This document shows positions 25,269-32,466 of a stretch of DNA of 32,466 nucleotides, piece after piece (positions within the stretch are counted from its first letter, which is position 1; each line of letters begins with the position of its first letter). The stretch is from Nitrosomonas sp. (GTDB lineage: Bacteria; Pseudomonadota; Gammaproteobacteria; Burkholderiales; Nitrosomonadaceae), in NCBI GenBank assembly GCA_020446045.1, contig JAGRFM010000195.1:1-32466 (forward strand), written 5' to 3'. The translations under genes and the position numbers were made by a program. The notes beneath the pieces were generated by a model. The model searched no databases. It saw nothing but the letters and a program-made list of their open reading frames with translations, and was not told the DNA's origin.

Positions 25269-27997
25269 TGTTCCCAGTTTTTACCCACGCCGATATCGAC
25301 CAGCAAAGGCACGTCGAGTTTGATCACATTACCCATGTACTGTGGCAGTTCTGACAACACCATGTCCACCTCTCGATCGGGCACTTCAAGCACCAGTTCG
25401 TCGTGAACCTGCATGATTAGTTTACTGTGCAATTTGGCTTCTGATAACCATTGCTGAACGGCAATCATCGCCAGTTTAATAATATCGGCGGCAGTACCCT
25501 GCATCGGTGCATTAATCGCCGCACGCTCTGCGCCTTGCCGACGCATACCGTTCGGACTGTTGATTTCCGGCAACCATAACCTGCGCCCGAGCACCGTTTC
25601 AACATAGCCTTCCGCTCTGGCTTTCTCGCGTGTTTTCTGCATATAATCGGCCACCCTGGGATAACGCGTAAAATACCGATCGATATACGCCCGCGCAGCA
25701 CTGCGTTCAATACCCAACTGATTGGCCAAACCGAATTCAGACATGCCGTAAATCAGACCAAAATTGATCACTTTGGCATAGCGTCTTTTTTCTGCATCGA
25801 TTTGATCCGGCGGCAAGGCAAAAATTTCCGCAGCCGTGGCGCAGTGGATGTCTTCTCCAGCCGCAAATGCCTTGAGTAACCCTTCATCTTGCGCAATATG
25901 CGCCATGATACGCAACTCGATTTGCGAATAATCCGCAGAAATTATTTTATGCTGCTCAGGCGCGATAAACGCCTCACGAATCCGCCTGCCTTCTGCGGTA
26001 CGCACTGGAATATTTTGCAGATTCGGGTCGGAGCTGGCCAGGCGGCCGGTTACCGCAACGGCCTGGGCATAATTGGTATGCACACGCCCGCTCTTCGGAT
26101 TAATCATCTGCGGCAATTTATCGGTATAGGTCGATTTTAATTTGGAAAGCGAACGGTATTCGAGCAGAATTTTCGGCAGCGGGTAATCCAGCGCCAGTTG
26201 CTGCAAGACATCTTCATTCGTCGAAGGCACACCTTTGGGTGTTTTTTTGATAACCGGCAATTTCAACTGGTTAAACAAAATTTCCTGTATCTGCTTGGGC
26301 GAATTCAGATTAAACGGTTGCCCGGCAATGCCAAATGCCTGTTGCTCCAGGGTATCCAGCTTCTGGCTGAGTTCCAGGCTTTGTTCGTGCAGCAAACGCT
26401 GATCCAGTAAAACACCTTGCCGTTCCATGGTAAAAAGCACTTCCATTGCGGGTATTTCGATATCCCGGTAAATAACCAATTGCTTTTCGTCGGCTTGAAT
26501 TTTCGGATAAAGATATTGATGCAGACGCAACGTGATATCGGCGTCTTCTGCAGCATAATGGGCCGCTTTCTCTACGGCAACCTGATCAAAACAGATGCGC
26601 TGAGCTCCCTTCCCGGCCACCTCCTCATAACTGATCGTTTTAATATCCAAATGCCGTAACGCCAGATTATCCATATTATGTGGCTTGTGCGATTCCAGCA
26701 CATAGGATTGCAACAACGTGTCATGTGCAATACCGTTCAAACCAACACCGTGATTGGCCAGAATATGTTTATCATATTTCAGATTCTGCCCTACCTTGAG
26801 CTTGTCCGGATTCTCCAGCCACGGTTTCAGTTTTTCCAGCACATACATTCGTTCCAGTTGCTTTGGCGCACCGATATACTGGTGCATTAGCGGAATGTAG
26901 ACCGCATGACCCGATTCGATACACAGTGAAATCCCAACCAGTTCGGCCTGCATGGGATTGAGACCGGTCGTTTCCGTATCTATGGACACCAACGACGCGG
27001 CATTCAGTTTTTTCAGCCAGTCGTCCAGTTGCGCCTCGGTCAGAACAGTCTGGTAATCAACCGGACAATCATTTCCACTTAAATTAGCACCTGAATTTAC
27101 GACTGAATCCGGTATAGCGTCATCACCCGCATCAGTCGAATTTGTTTTGCTTTGTTGCCGCAACTCCTGCAGCGATGTTTTCATACTGAGTTCTTCATAC
27201 AGTTTTGCCAGCCGTTCGGTATCCTGCGGTTTGAACTCCAGATCCGTAATCGTTACCGGCAAATCGACATCGCACTTAATCGCGACGAGTTTGCGCGACG
27301 TTTCAAACCAGTCAATCGCTTTGCGCAAATTTTCTCCGACCACACCCTTGATTTCATCCGCATGGGCAAGAAGATTGTCCAGAGAGTCGTATTGTGCAAG
27401 CCATTTGACTGCGGTCTTCGGCCCTACCTTTTCCACACCGGGGATATTATCCGAGCTGTCACCGACAAGCATCAGATAATCCAGCATACGTTCCGGACTG
27501 ACACCAAATTTGGCCTGGACTTTTTCGGTATCCAGCACCTCATTATTCATGGTATTTACCAGTGTGATATGAGCATTAACCAGTTGCGCAATATCTTTGT
27601 CGCCGGTCGAAATAATGCAGCGCATATCCTGTGCTTCGGCCTGCCTTGCCAGCGTTCCGATCACATCGTCTGCTTCCACACCTTCGACAATCAGCAACGG
27701 CCAGCCCATGGCTTCGATACAGGCATGTAACGGCTCAATCTGCGCGACCAGATCATCCGGCATCGATGGACGGTGTCCCTTATATTCCGGATAAATCTCA
27801 TTGCGGAAAGTTTTACCTTTTGCATCAAATACGCACGCGCTATAATCCGCTTGATAATCTTTGAATAAACGCCTGAGCATATTCAATACACCATGAATTG
27901 CGCCTGTCGGCTGATTCTGATGATTGCGCAAATCAGGCAGGGCATGATAAGCACGATAAAGATAAGACGAACCATCAACCAGTAATAACGTTTTCAT
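25259..27997 (-). CDS. polA: DNA polymerase I
   Basis: 912 residues, all three activities apparently intact. The 5'-3' exonuclease opens with LLLVDGSSYLYRAYHAL and contains GVEADDVIGTLA and GDSSDNIPGVEKVGPKTA. The 3'-5' proofreading domain has SIDTETTGL (about 339), NLKYDKHIL and YAAEDADI. The polymerase domain has motif A SADYSQIELR (about 687), the O-helix KRRYAKVINFGLIYGMSEFG and motif C QVHDELVLEVP (about 862). Used in Okazaki fragment maturation and repair. Divergent from the LOG-family gene, with only 12 bp between starts. Confidence 0.98.
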   Translation of the reverse strand: MKTLLLVDGSSYLYRAYHALPDLRNHQNQPTGAIHGVLNMLRRLFKDYQADYSACVFDAKGKTFRNEIYPEYKGHRPSMPDDLVAQIEPLHACIEAMGWPLLIVEGVEADDVIGTLARQAEAQDMRCIISTGDKDIAQLVNAHITLVNTMNNEVLDTEKVQAKFGVSPERMLDYLMLVGDSSDNIPGVEKVGPKTAVKWLAQYDSLDNLLAHADEIKGVVGENLRKAIDWFETSRKLVAIKCDVDLPVTITDLEFKPQDTERLAKLYEELSMKTSLQELRQQSKTNSTDAGDDAIPDSVVNSGANLSGNDCPVDYQTVLTEAQLDDWLKKLNAASLVSIDTETTGLNPMQAELVGISLCIESGHAVYIPLMHQYIGAPKQLERMYVLEKLKPWLENPDKLKVGQNLKYDKHILANHGVGLNGIAHDTLLQSYVLESHKPHNMDNLALRHLDIKTISYEEVAGKGAQRICFDQVAVEKAAHYAAEDADITLRLHQYLYPKIQADEKQLVIYRDIEIPAMEVLFTMERQGVLLDQRLLHEQSLELSQKLDTLEQQAFGIAGQPFNLNSPKQIQEILFNQLKLPVIKKTPKGVPSTNEDVLQQLALDYPLPKILLEYRSLSKLKSTYTDKLPQMINPKSGRVHTNYAQAVAVTGRLASSDPNLQNIPVRTAEGRRIREAFIAPEQHKIISADYSQIELRIMAHIAQDEGLLKAFAAGEDIHCATAAEIFALPPDQIDAEKRRYAKVINFGLIYGMSEFGLANQLGIERSAARAYIDRYFTRYPRVADYMQKTREKARAEGYVETVLGRRLWLPEINSPNGMRRQGAERAAINAPMQGTAADIIKLAMIAVQQWLSEAKLHSKLIMQVHDELVLEVPDREVDMVLSELPQYMGNVIKLDVPLLVDIGVGKNWEQAH

Positions 27998-28009
27998 TCA
28001 AATAATCCT

Positions 28010-28729
28010 ATGAGCCTGCTAAACAAACCACCTGCCGCACTCTCGCTGGACAAGTTATGGTCAGCGAAAGAATCGTGGCGCTTATTCGGCATTATGGCAG
28101 AATTTGTCGAAGGAACGGAACGCCTTGACACGATTCAACCCGCTGTCAGTATTTTTGGCAGTGCAAGAACCGATATCAATCATCCTCACTATCAACTCAC
28201 CGAACAAATTGCGCGCCTGCTCTCTAATGCCGGTTTTTCGGTAATTTCCGGCGGCGGGCCAGGCATTATGGAAGCCGCCAACAAAGGCGCTTTCTATGGA
28301 AAATCACCGAGTATCGGCCTGAATATCCAGTTGCCCAATGAACAACGTCGTAACGCCTATCAGGATATCAGCCAGTCTTTCCGCCATTTTTTTGCACGCA
28401 AATATATGTTCGTTAAATTTGCCACCGCGTATGTCGTGATGCCAGGCGGATTCGGCACACTCGATGAACTCATGGAAGCGCTCACACTGGTACAAACCGG
28501 AAAAACACGTAAAATGCCTATCATACTGGTCTGCTCGGATTTCTGGGATGGATTAATCGACTGGTTCCGGAAAACACTGGTTACTGAAAACTTTATCTCG
28601 CCGGATGACATGGACCTGATACAAATCATTGACGAGCCGGCTGAAGTTGTAAACGCCATTTTCAAATATTATGAAACGCGCGGCTTTGAACCGAGCACCG
28701 AAGAACGTGAAATTCAGTTGAATCTGTAA
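28010..28729 (+). CDS. LOG family protein (TIGR00730)
   Basis: 239 residues, Rossmann-type lysine-decarboxylase-like fold. VSIFGSARTD, ISGGGPGIMEAANKGA and the signature PGGFGTLDELMEALTLVQTGK are diagnostic of the LOG family, which hydrolyses nucleoside 5'-monophosphates (cytokinin riboside phosphates or related nucleotides) to base and ribose phosphate. The exact substrate cannot be told from the sequence. Divergent from polA and followed by the DUF2782 gene. Confidence 0.9.
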   Translation: MSLLNKPPAALSLDKLWSAKESWRLFGIMAEFVEGTERLDTIQPAVSIFGSARTDINHPHYQLTEQIARLLSNAGFSVISGGGPGIMEAANKGAFYGKSPSIGLNIQLPNEQRRNAYQDISQSFRHFFARKYMFVKFATAYVVMPGGFGTLDELMEALTLVQTGKTRKMPIILVCSDFWDGLIDWFRKTLVTENFISPDDMDLIQIIDEPAEVVNAIFKYYETRGFEPSTEEREIQLNL

Positions 28730-28791
28730 CCAATCCGCGTGAATTTGGGTAAAATAACCCCTGCGCCAAACACGAATTACCGGAATAAGCC

Positions 28792-29199
28792 ATGTACCGA
28801 ATGCAACAATCATTAATAATCCTGTCGTTTAGCTTTTTGCTATCGTACACTTTACCCCTCTTGGCGCAATCCGACAGACCGAAAGACCTGATACCGATCC
28901 CCGAAATTCCTGAACTACCGGATCTTGATGAGTCAGAGTTTCCCGAATTAGCCACTCCGCCGCCTCTGCCACCCGATATGGAACTGGACCCCGATCTTGA
29001 GCCGCAGATTACCATTATCAAGCGTGGAGAGGATGTCATCGAAGAATACCGTGTCAATGGTGAACTGTATATGATCAAAGTCACCCCGCGCATCGGCCTG
29101 CCTTACTACCTGGTCAAAAATCGCGGCCGGGCCCATGAGCATTCCGGAGAACCGGGAAGTAATGTCAGTGCGCCCATGTGGAAACTTTTCGAATTCTGA
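28792..29199 (+). CDS. DUF2782 domain protein, exported
   Basis: 135 residues. An N-terminal signal peptide (cleavage near PLLAQSDRP) is followed by a proline/glutamate-rich stretch (IPEIPELPDLDESEFPEL, PPPLPPDMELDPD) and a C-terminal DUF2782 core with ITIIKRGEDVIEEYRVNGEL, MIKVTPRIGLPYYLV and a tail with W near the end. The function is unknown. The polA/LOG/DUF2782/thrB neighbourhood recurs in betaproteobacteria as I recall it. An alternative start one codon group later (MQQSL) is possible. Confidence 0.8.
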   Translation: MYRMQQSLIILSFSFLLSYTLPLLAQSDRPKDLIPIPEIPELPDLDESEFPELATPPPLPPDMELDPDLEPQITIIKRGEDVIEEYRVNGELYMIKVTPRIGLPYYLVKNRGRAHEHSGEPGSNVSAPMWKLFEF

Positions 29200-29293
29200 T
29201 AATCAAACAATGCTTACTTGAACGACTCATTCCATTTTCATCATGTTTCATTACGCCACGAGCATACTTAGTTTATTTTAAAGCTACTACCGC

Positions 29294-30244
29294 ATGTCTG
29301 TTTTCACACCTGTATCCGAAAGCCAACTTTCCGGCTGGCTGAAAAACTACGCATTGGGAGAATTGATCGATTTTCAAGGTATTTCATCCGGCATCGAGAA
29401 TACCAATTTTTTTGTGACGACTTCCGAAGGCAAATTTGTCCTGACACTATTCGAAAAATTGACTGCGGATGAACTGCCTTATTACCTGAATCTGATGGCG
29501 CACCTGTCGGCGCATCAGATTCCCTGTCCCGCACCGGTTCCCATGCATGACCGGCAATTATTCGGCGAACTGAACGGAAAACCGGCAACCATAGTCACTT
29601 GCCTGCCCGGAAAATCGCTTGAAAACCCCGCAACATCCCACTGCAAAGCAGTCGGCGCCATACTGGCAAAAATGCATCTGAGCGGTCAGTCTTATTCCGT
29701 CAAGATGGAAAATCCGCGCGGCCTGAACTGGTGGCAGGCCAGGAAACCGGAGATCGAACCATTCCTGAATCAGGAAGAACGCCGGTTACTGGAAGATGAA
29801 TTAAGCTTCCAGTCAGCGCATCAAACAAACGAGCTACCCAGCGGCGTCATTCATGCCGACCTGTTTCGCGATAATATTCTTTTCACCGACCACACCATAG
29901 GCGGCGTCATCGATTTCTATTTTGCCTGCAATGATAATCTGTTATACGATTTAGCCATTGTCATCAACGACTGGTGTGTCACTGAACACAGTGTTTTACA
30001 TGAAGAACGTACTTTAGCGCTGCTGGAGGCTTATCACACAATACGACCGTTAACCGATGCTGAACACGGGTTCTGGCCGGTTATGCTGCGCGCCGGTGCA
30101 TTGCGTTTCTGGATTTCCCGTCTGTACGATTACTATTTACCCAGAGCGGGAGAACTGACACATGCCAAAAACCCGAATGCTTTTAAAATGCTGTTACAAC
30201 ATCATGCCGGAAATCAGGATAAACTACAGCAACTCTGGTTATAA
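29294..30244 (+). CDS. thrB: Homoserine kinase, ThrB (APH-fold type)
   Basis: 316 residues, of the aminoglycoside-phosphotransferase-like homoserine kinase class found in betaproteobacteria and pseudomonads rather than the GHMP class of E. coli. It opens [34 protein letters not shown] is the nucleotide loop, [14 protein letters not shown] the catalytic loop with Asp, and [12 protein letters not shown] the metal-binding segment. It phosphorylates homoserine in threonine synthesis. It lies 94 bp after the DUF2782 gene. Confidence 0.95.
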   Translation: MSVFTPVSESQLSGWLKNYALGELIDFQGISSGIENTNFFVTTSEGKFVLTLFEKLTADELPYYLNLMAHLSAHQIPCPAPVPMHDRQLFGELNGKPATIVTCLPGKSLENPATSHCKAVGAILAKMHLSGQSYSVKMENPRGLNWWQARKPEIEPFLNQEERRLLEDELSFQSAHQTNELPSGVIHADLFRDNILFTDHTIGGVIDFYFACNDNLLYDLAIVINDWCVTEHSVLHEERTLALLEAYHTIRPLTDAEHGFWPVMLRAGALRFWISRLYDYYLPRAGELTHAKNPNAFKMLLQHHAGNQDKLQQLWL

Positions 30245-30338
30245 CACCTGAAAAGATTTATAACCGTATATTCAGCCTCTATAATACACGCAAGACAATA
30301 AAAATCGTCATATCGAATTTAAAACTGGAGAAGTACTA

Positions 30339-31400
30339 ATGGAAATTCGTCAAGTCAGCGCCATACATGGATGGTATTGGATCACACAGGGCTTTCAAAT
30401 GTTTCGTAAAGCACCAATGGTCTGGATGTTGATTTGTTTTATTCCTTTTCTGATTGCGGTCACCATTTCTTTGATGATGCCTATGGCCGGGCCTGTTATT
30501 TTTTTGCTTTCCGCACCGATTTTTTTAGCTGGCGTCATGGTGGCGTGTCGCGAACAGGAACAAGGGCGGCAAATAGAAGTTTCACACCTGTTTATCGGTT
30601 TTAAAACCCATTTGGCGCCACTCGTCACGGTCGGCATTATCTTTCTCCTGGGGTTAGTGACTATCTACAGCCTGTTTCTGTCAACCGGCGGTGGTGACCT
30701 GATCGCCATGCTCGAAGACGGCAAACGCTACGACAGCAGTGAAATCGGAGAAATATCCAGCGGCATTCTGTCATCTTTTCTGATGGTCATTGTGCTGCAG
30801 ATCCCATTGTTAATGGCTGTTGTTTTTTCACCGGTATTGATCATTCTGCATAATTTCTCGCCGCTCAATGCGATGAAAAAAAGCTTTCTGGCCTGTATCC
30901 GCAACATTATTCCGTTCTTTGTCTACAACCTGATTTTAAATATGTTATCCGTTATCGTGCTGCTGCTGCCGTATATCGGACTGGTGATATTGAGCCCCGT
31001 GATTTTTGCCTCCATTTATGTCAGCTACAAGGAAATTCTGCTGGGCGAGCCGGTCAAAATGCTGGAAGAAGCCTATCCCCAAGTAGATTATCAGAAAGCC
31101 AACTGGGCCAATACCGACGATGAACAGGCCAAACAGGAGCAGGAACAAGAACAGGAATCATCCTCTGCAACTGCGAAAACTTCAGCCCCAGCACCCGAAG
31201 AACGCCCCAAGCGAACCCCACCAGCCGAGAGCAGTTCAGAAATGCCCGAAGGCGACATTATTCACTGTTATCAATGCGAAATTCTGATACCCAAAGAAGA
31301 AGCCATTCGCTTTGACGGAAAATACTTTTGCAGCAGCGAACATTTTCAGGAATATCAGGACAGCATGACCGCGAAACCGAGGAATGAGCAAAATAATTAG
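30339..31400 (+). CDS. BPSS1780-type membrane protein with zinc-binding tail
   Basis: 353 residues. It opens MEIRQVSAIHGWYWITQGFQMFRKAP, typical of BPSS1780-family inner-membrane proteins. Hydrophobic helices lie at about 28-50, 52-70, 88-110, 143-175, 186-210 and 205-230. A charged, Gln/Glu-rich linker (about 255-310) leads to a compact domain with CYQCEILIPKEEA and YFCSSEHFQEY, a CxxC...CxxxH zinc-binding pattern that in other proteobacteria appears in small stand-alone proteins of the PP0621 type. Function unknown. GGAG lies upstream of the ATG. Confidence 0.75.
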   Translation: MEIRQVSAIHGWYWITQGFQMFRKAPMVWMLICFIPFLIAVTISLMMPMAGPVIFLLSAPIFLAGVMVACREQEQGRQIEVSHLFIGFKTHLAPLVTVGIIFLLGLVTIYSLFLSTGGGDLIAMLEDGKRYDSSEIGEISSGILSSFLMVIVLQIPLLMAVVFSPVLIILHNFSPLNAMKKSFLACIRNIIPFFVYNLILNMLSVIVLLLPYIGLVILSPVIFASIYVSYKEILLGEPVKMLEEAYPQVDYQKANWANTDDEQAKQEQEQEQESSSATAKTSAPAPEERPKRTPPAESSSEMPEGDIIHCYQCEILIPKEEAIRFDGKYFCSSEHFQEYQDSMTAKPRNEQNN

Positions 31401-31468
31401 TGGTTGGTATGGTAAGCAAAACAATTGAATTTAACACCTTTGATATGGCGGATATTTAGAGATAGACG

Positions 31469-31699
31469 ATGGATATAGAACCGAATTGGTTTATTCAAAT
31501 TGTCATTGGAGTTACATTGGGGTTGTTAGCACCATCAATAGGCAGAGTTGCTTTCTGGCCGTTTCGATATCTTAAAAAACACGTATTGAAATGGAAGTGG
31601 TGTGAATATCATTATTCAGTCAAGGATGGTGTGAATCAAATCTTTAAAAGTGACCTACTCATAAAACGGGATTTAAAGGTGACCTTGTGTGGAAAATGA
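31469..31699 (+). CDS. N-terminal part of a split membrane-anchored protein
   Basis: 76 residues with one N-terminal hydrophobic segment (FIQIVIGVTLGLLAPSIG) and then a basic, soluble-looking region (YLKKHVLKWKWCEYHYS). The frame ends in TGA at 31697, and the next open frame continues in the -1 frame with similar composition. I read the two as halves of one former gene broken by a single-base change near the GGAAAATGA at 31691-31699; ATGA-type coupling of two real genes is the alternative. No family recognised. Transcription signals were not found. Confidence 0.5.
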   Translation: MDIEPNWFIQIVIGVTLGLLAPSIGRVAFWPFRYLKKHVLKWKWCEYHYSVKDGVNQIFKSDLLIKRDLKVTLCGK

Positions 31700-32034
31700 A
31701 ACAGGAAATTACAAATCTTGAATACAAAGGGGCTGTTACATTTGAGAGTGGCACTGATCAATTTATTCTTTCAGGTAACTCAACTGACCGACAAAACGAA
31801 GAATACATGTATTGGAGATTTTATCTTCCACTAGAATCTAACTCTGAAACAATTAAAGGTATAGTGACATCCTATACACATGATAAAAACCCCTACTCAT
31901 CTGCCGCTGTTTTATCTAAAAAAAGATTAAATTTAGCGCAGGCTGAAAACATACTAAAGGAAATATCCATAGATACGGGTGATTTACCTTTATTAAGGAT
32001 AAAAAAAGTGGCTCTTCTCCGGTTATATGTATAA
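31687..32034 (+). CDS. C-terminal part of the split protein
   Basis: 115 residues from a GTG at 31687, or 112 from the ATG at 31696, which overlaps the upstream stop as ATGA. It looks like a beta-rich soluble domain: EYKGAVTFESGTDQFILSG, YMYWRFYLPLES, then AAVLSKKRLNLAQAENILKE. No signal peptide, no recognised family. Its last 119 bp are antisense to the tail of the RAYT frame, so its final residues may come from a rearranged junction. Confidence 0.5.
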   Translation: MWKMKQEITNLEYKGAVTFESGTDQFILSGNSTDRQNEEYMYWRFYLPLESNSETIKGIVTSYTHDKNPYSSAAVLSKKRLNLAQAENILKEISIDTGDLPLLRIKKVALLRLYV

Positions 32035-32466
32035 AAAAAGGATGGCACAAACTCATTAAACTGTTGAAATAAAAGGGCCATAGGATGTACTGAACAACGT
32101 GAAGCGCATCGTTCGAGTACTCTGCATCTTCAATTTCATATCGCTCATCATTTCCCCAATTCTCCGAATAAATACCTTGCCTGACATAACGGTGGAAACT
32201 GGAATACGGCCATTCCGCCACTCTTGCTACTTTGCTGTGCTTCACCGGATTCCAATGAATATAATCGAAATGGCGATTGTAGTCGTCTTGGTCTGTGATT
32301 AAATGCGCCCAAAATCGGCGCTGCCATATACCTCTTTCCCGGCGTTTTTGCCGACTTTTCGAAATGCTTTCACCATGGTCGATTGTCCTGGAAAATCGTC
32401 CTTTCAGCATATTCCACCGGATTGAATAATCACCATCGTCTTGCGGTAATGTCCAAATGCAATGTA
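31916..32466 (-). CDS. RAYT (REP-associated tyrosine transposase), partial
   Basis: The gene enters from beyond the right edge of the window; 183 residues are visible. The first complete codon is His, followed by CIWTLP, so the edge falls within the HUH metal-binding motif (usually DHLHC). RWNMLKGRFSR, WQRRFWAHLITDQDDY and the catalytic-tyrosine region FDYIHWNPVKH are intact. RAYTs belong to the IS200/IS605 Y1 transposases and are linked to REP palindromes; none was seen here. After VAEWPYSSFHRYVRQGIYSE and WGNDERYEIE, where family members normally end soon, the frame runs on for about 70 residues antisense to the neighbouring gene, suggesting that the native stop was lost. Confidence 0.8.
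   Translation of the reverse strand, partial: HCIWTLPQDDGDYSIRWNMLKGRFSRTIDHGESISKSRQKRRERGIWQRRFWAHLITDQDDYNRHFDYIHWNPVKHSKVARVAEWPYSSFHRYVRQGIYSENWGNDERYEIEDAEYSNDALHVVQYILWPFYFNSLMSLCHPFFIHITGEEPLFLSLIKVNHPYLWIFPLVCFQPALNLIFF

Overview
The window looks like chromosomal DNA from a moderately AT-rich betaproteobacterium, most probably of the Nitrosomonas group. This rests on gene order (rpsB-tsf-pyrH-frr-uppS-cdsA-dxr-rseP-bamA-skp-fabZ-rnhB; polA/LOG/DUF2782/thrB; divergent rluC and rne) and on protein character. No rRNA or diagnostic metabolic gene is present, so the genus is an inference. No tRNA, rRNA or CRISPR array was seen.

Layout. Bases 1-1230 hold a MITE-like element and a pterin pair (folX and a short folK homologue). 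Bases 1293-4413 hold a DUF2490 outer-membrane protein on the minus strand, a small haem-c lipoprotein, an FNR-type oxygen regulator with an FNR box upstream, and a second MITE copy inserted at the fnr stop codon. Bases 4485-16185 are one long plus-strand housekeeping run: translation (rpsB, tsf, frr), UMP synthesis (pyrH), undecaprenyl and phospholipid precursors (uppS, cdsA), isoprenoids (dxr), envelope protease and assembly (rseP, bamA, skp), fatty acid synthesis (fabZ) and rnhB. The lipid A genes lpxD, lpxA and lpxB, commonly interleaved at the end of this cluster, are absent here.

Bases 16186-19619 are an accessory island on the minus strand: a DUF2513-like gene, a zinc-ribbon membrane protein, a 556-residue DUF4157 (HEAWH) protein of the type associated with contractile injection systems and polymorphic toxins, then a decayed copy of the zinc-ribbon gene and a 238-bp element bounded by perfect 19-bp inverted repeats. 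Direct repeats of about 350 bp flank the DUF4157 gene, and its 3' half is much more AT-rich than its 5' half, as expected for an exchangeable effector cassette.

Bases 19762-31400 return to core genes: ybbA and tesA (divergent, with overlapping start codons), rluC, rne with a long AT-rich leader, polA, a LOG-family gene, a DUF2782 gene, thrB, and a BPSS1780-type membrane protein with a zinc-binding tail. The right edge (31469-32466) is again accessory: a membrane-protein gene apparently split in two frames, and a RAYT (REP-associated tyrosine transposase) cut by the window edge.

The most unusual signal is the pair of MITE-like elements (57-330 and 4138-4413). Their outer parts are collinear, but a 100-bp central module bounded by 19-bp inverted repeats lies in opposite orientation in the two copies, implying that this module has flipped.
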